Source: Microcystis aeruginosa Ma_SC_T_19800800_S464 (GTDB lineage Bacteria; Cyanobacteriota; Cyanobacteriia; Cyanobacteriales; Microcystaceae). Taken from it: 33,033 nucleotides of DNA. A model generated the notes under the pieces. That model searched no databases, had not been told where the DNA came from, and saw nothing but the letters and a program-made list of their open reading frames with translations. The position numbers and the translations under genes are program-made. Below, in pieces: positions 32,246 to 33,033 of the stretch; positions within the stretch are counted from its first letter, which is position 1; each line of letters begins with the position of its first letter. The stretch covers positions 1 through 33,033 of the forward strand of contig SFBL01000005.1 of NCBI GenBank assembly GCA_007095785.1. Reading direction: 5' to 3'.

Positions 32246-32278
32246 CTGATTACTGATTACTGTTCACTGATTACTGAA
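32246..32278 (-). repeat. CAGTnATCAG 3'-flank repeat after the DUF4346 gene
   Basis: On the minus strand, 11 bp after the DUF4346 stop, it reads CAGTAATCAGTGAACAG, then CAGTAATCAG. Same family as the arrays after txlA, larE and the TIGR03943 gene. Confidence 0.85.
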
Positions 32279-32289
32279 AAGCCCAATTT

Positions 32290-32673
32290 TTAATCCTGAA
32301 TATATTCTTCCCCAGTGATTAAAGCGTATTCAGCGCGGGTAAATTCTCGACCTAAATAAGCAGCATGATCGAACATAGTAATGGGACAAGGTTGGGTTTC
32401 TTCGATTACTTTTACGGCTAATTCTTTGGCAGTCCTGGCAGTGTAAATAGACTCAGGATTGCGATCAAGTTTTTGCCTAACACCGATAACTTTTCCCGTT
32501 TCTGGATCGACAGCTAAACCTTTTTCATTGATAATATTGCTGTAATGTTTGGCACAGATTAACCCAGCTTCTCGGTCGAGATAAATAATAAAATATCCTG
32601 CGGGATCGAGAGCGATCGGACGTTTAGAAAGTTGATAATCAATAGCCGTGATTTGGGATTTTAATTCGCTCAT
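32290..32673 (-). CDS. DUF4346 domain protein
   Basis: From the ATG at 32673 the protein has 127 residues. The frame is open to 32718, but only with a TTG, so the ATG is preferred. It contains the DUF4346 pattern ALDPAGYFIIYLDREAGLIC, then AKHYSNIINEKGLAVDPETG and TARTAKELAVKVIEETQP, ending AEYALITGEEYIQD. The domain occurs almost only in cyanobacteria and phototroph relatives; biochemical function is unknown. No signal peptide or span. It is convergent with the livH-like gene, and the two are separated only by heptamer repeats. Confidence 0.88.
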   Translation of the reverse strand: MSELKSQITAIDYQLSKRPIALDPAGYFIIYLDREAGLICAKHYSNIINEKGLAVDPETGKVIGVRQKLDRNPESIYTARTAKELAVKVIEETQPCPITMFDHAAYLGREFTRAEYALITGEEYIQD

Positions 32674-32718
32674 TTTCTTGATAAAATCACTTAAGTATGT
32701 AGTTGAAAGCAAGAGCAA

Positions 32719-33033
32719 ATTATATCACATACCATCATCCTTTTTCTAGAGCATTTTGTAGATATAAGCCGTATTTTCTGTTAACAAATCTGACCTACTG
32801 AGCAATAATACTAAATCCTGTTTAAAAAGTATAGGAGCGTGGGGAGCGCTGGAGGAGGGAGAAACAATCCATAACCTGAGAGTTAATCGGACTATTAAAA
32901 ACGGATTTGCTATCATAGTTAGTAAAAGTATAGTCAAATATAGACAGACTGAATTCCATTTCAGAAATTCCCTTCACTTTTACTTCGAGAGATTGATTCT
33001 CCTTGGGTGAACTACGCACCTCTCTATCCCATA
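32719..33033. other. Right-edge region without a confident gene
   Basis: AT-rich, with TTA-rich stretches. The only frame of note is on the minus strand at the very edge, listed separately. No tRNA, repeat array or promoter is evident. Confidence 0.5.
32822..33033 (-). CDS. Possible 3' end of a gene entering from the right edge
   Basis: A minus-strand frame open to the window edge encodes about 69 residues, including VKVKGISEMEFSLSIFDYTF and SKSVFNSPINSQVMDCFSLL, then stops at 32822. Composition is protein-like but I recognise no family, and the last 15 residues (QRSPRSYTF) may be chance read-through into non-coding DNA. Confidence 0.25.
   Translation of the reverse strand, partial: WDREVRSSPKENQSLEVKVKGISEMEFSLSIFDYTFTNYDSKSVFNSPINSQVMDCFSLLQRSPRSYTF

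Overview
The window reads as a cyanobacterial chromosome, most likely Microcystis or a close relative (inference). The evidence is a set of phototroph genes (CcsA cytochrome c maturation, a thylakoid-type FtsH, TxlA/HCF164 thioredoxin, isochorismate synthase, a lumenal-type pentapeptide protein, DICT-domain histidine kinase, DUF4346), many copies of the HIP1 octamer GCGATCGC (for example at 3031, 5220, 7034, 18865, 23406, 25032, 27362, 29429, 30980), moderate-to-low GC, and intergenic spaces packed with short dispersed repeats.

Layout. 1-3357: a left-truncated Uma2 nuclease-like gene, a DUF815 ATPase and a membrane-anchored Ser/Thr kinase, all on the minus strand. 3377-4697: an aspartoacylase-family gene enclosed by a long imperfect inverted repeat. 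4709-7792: divergent ccsA and ftsH. 7956-11308: an exported 638-residue protein of unknown role, overlapped by a small acidic protein gene, then txlA divergent from a NIL-ferredoxin. 11545-15851: menF convergent with an aldehyde dehydrogenase that lies downstream of an exported Ig-like/propeller protein. 16039-17865: a two-gene YcgQ/YcgR-type membrane permease pair. 18255-19064: larE.

19238-24457 is the accessory part. It holds two DUF433/DUF5615 toxin-antitoxin-like modules pointing at each other, two modules of a small protein plus an HNH nuclease, one PEP-CTERM exported protein with a truncated 3' duplicate of itself, and an intact xisI beside a broken xisH. 24458-27817: argG and a DICT-GAF histidine kinase. 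27984-29139: a 44-residue single-span membrane protein gene, divergent from an SGNH hydrolase. 29375-31008: purK translationally overlapped with a pentapeptide-repeat gene. 31279-32673: a LivH/NatD permease convergent with a DUF4346 gene. The right edge holds only a weak partial frame.

The main unexplained structure is repeat architecture. One family (end motif close to AATTAGGG..TGCTGAAAAAGTTT) sits against stop codons and forms the inverted repeat around the aspartoacylase gene. A second family (CAGTnATCAGTnATCAGT) lies just after the stop codons of at least five genes, always in the same orientation relative to the gene. The other candidates for something new are the paired small protein/HNH modules and the head-on DUF433/DUF5615 pairs. 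No rRNA, tRNA or CRISPR array was seen.
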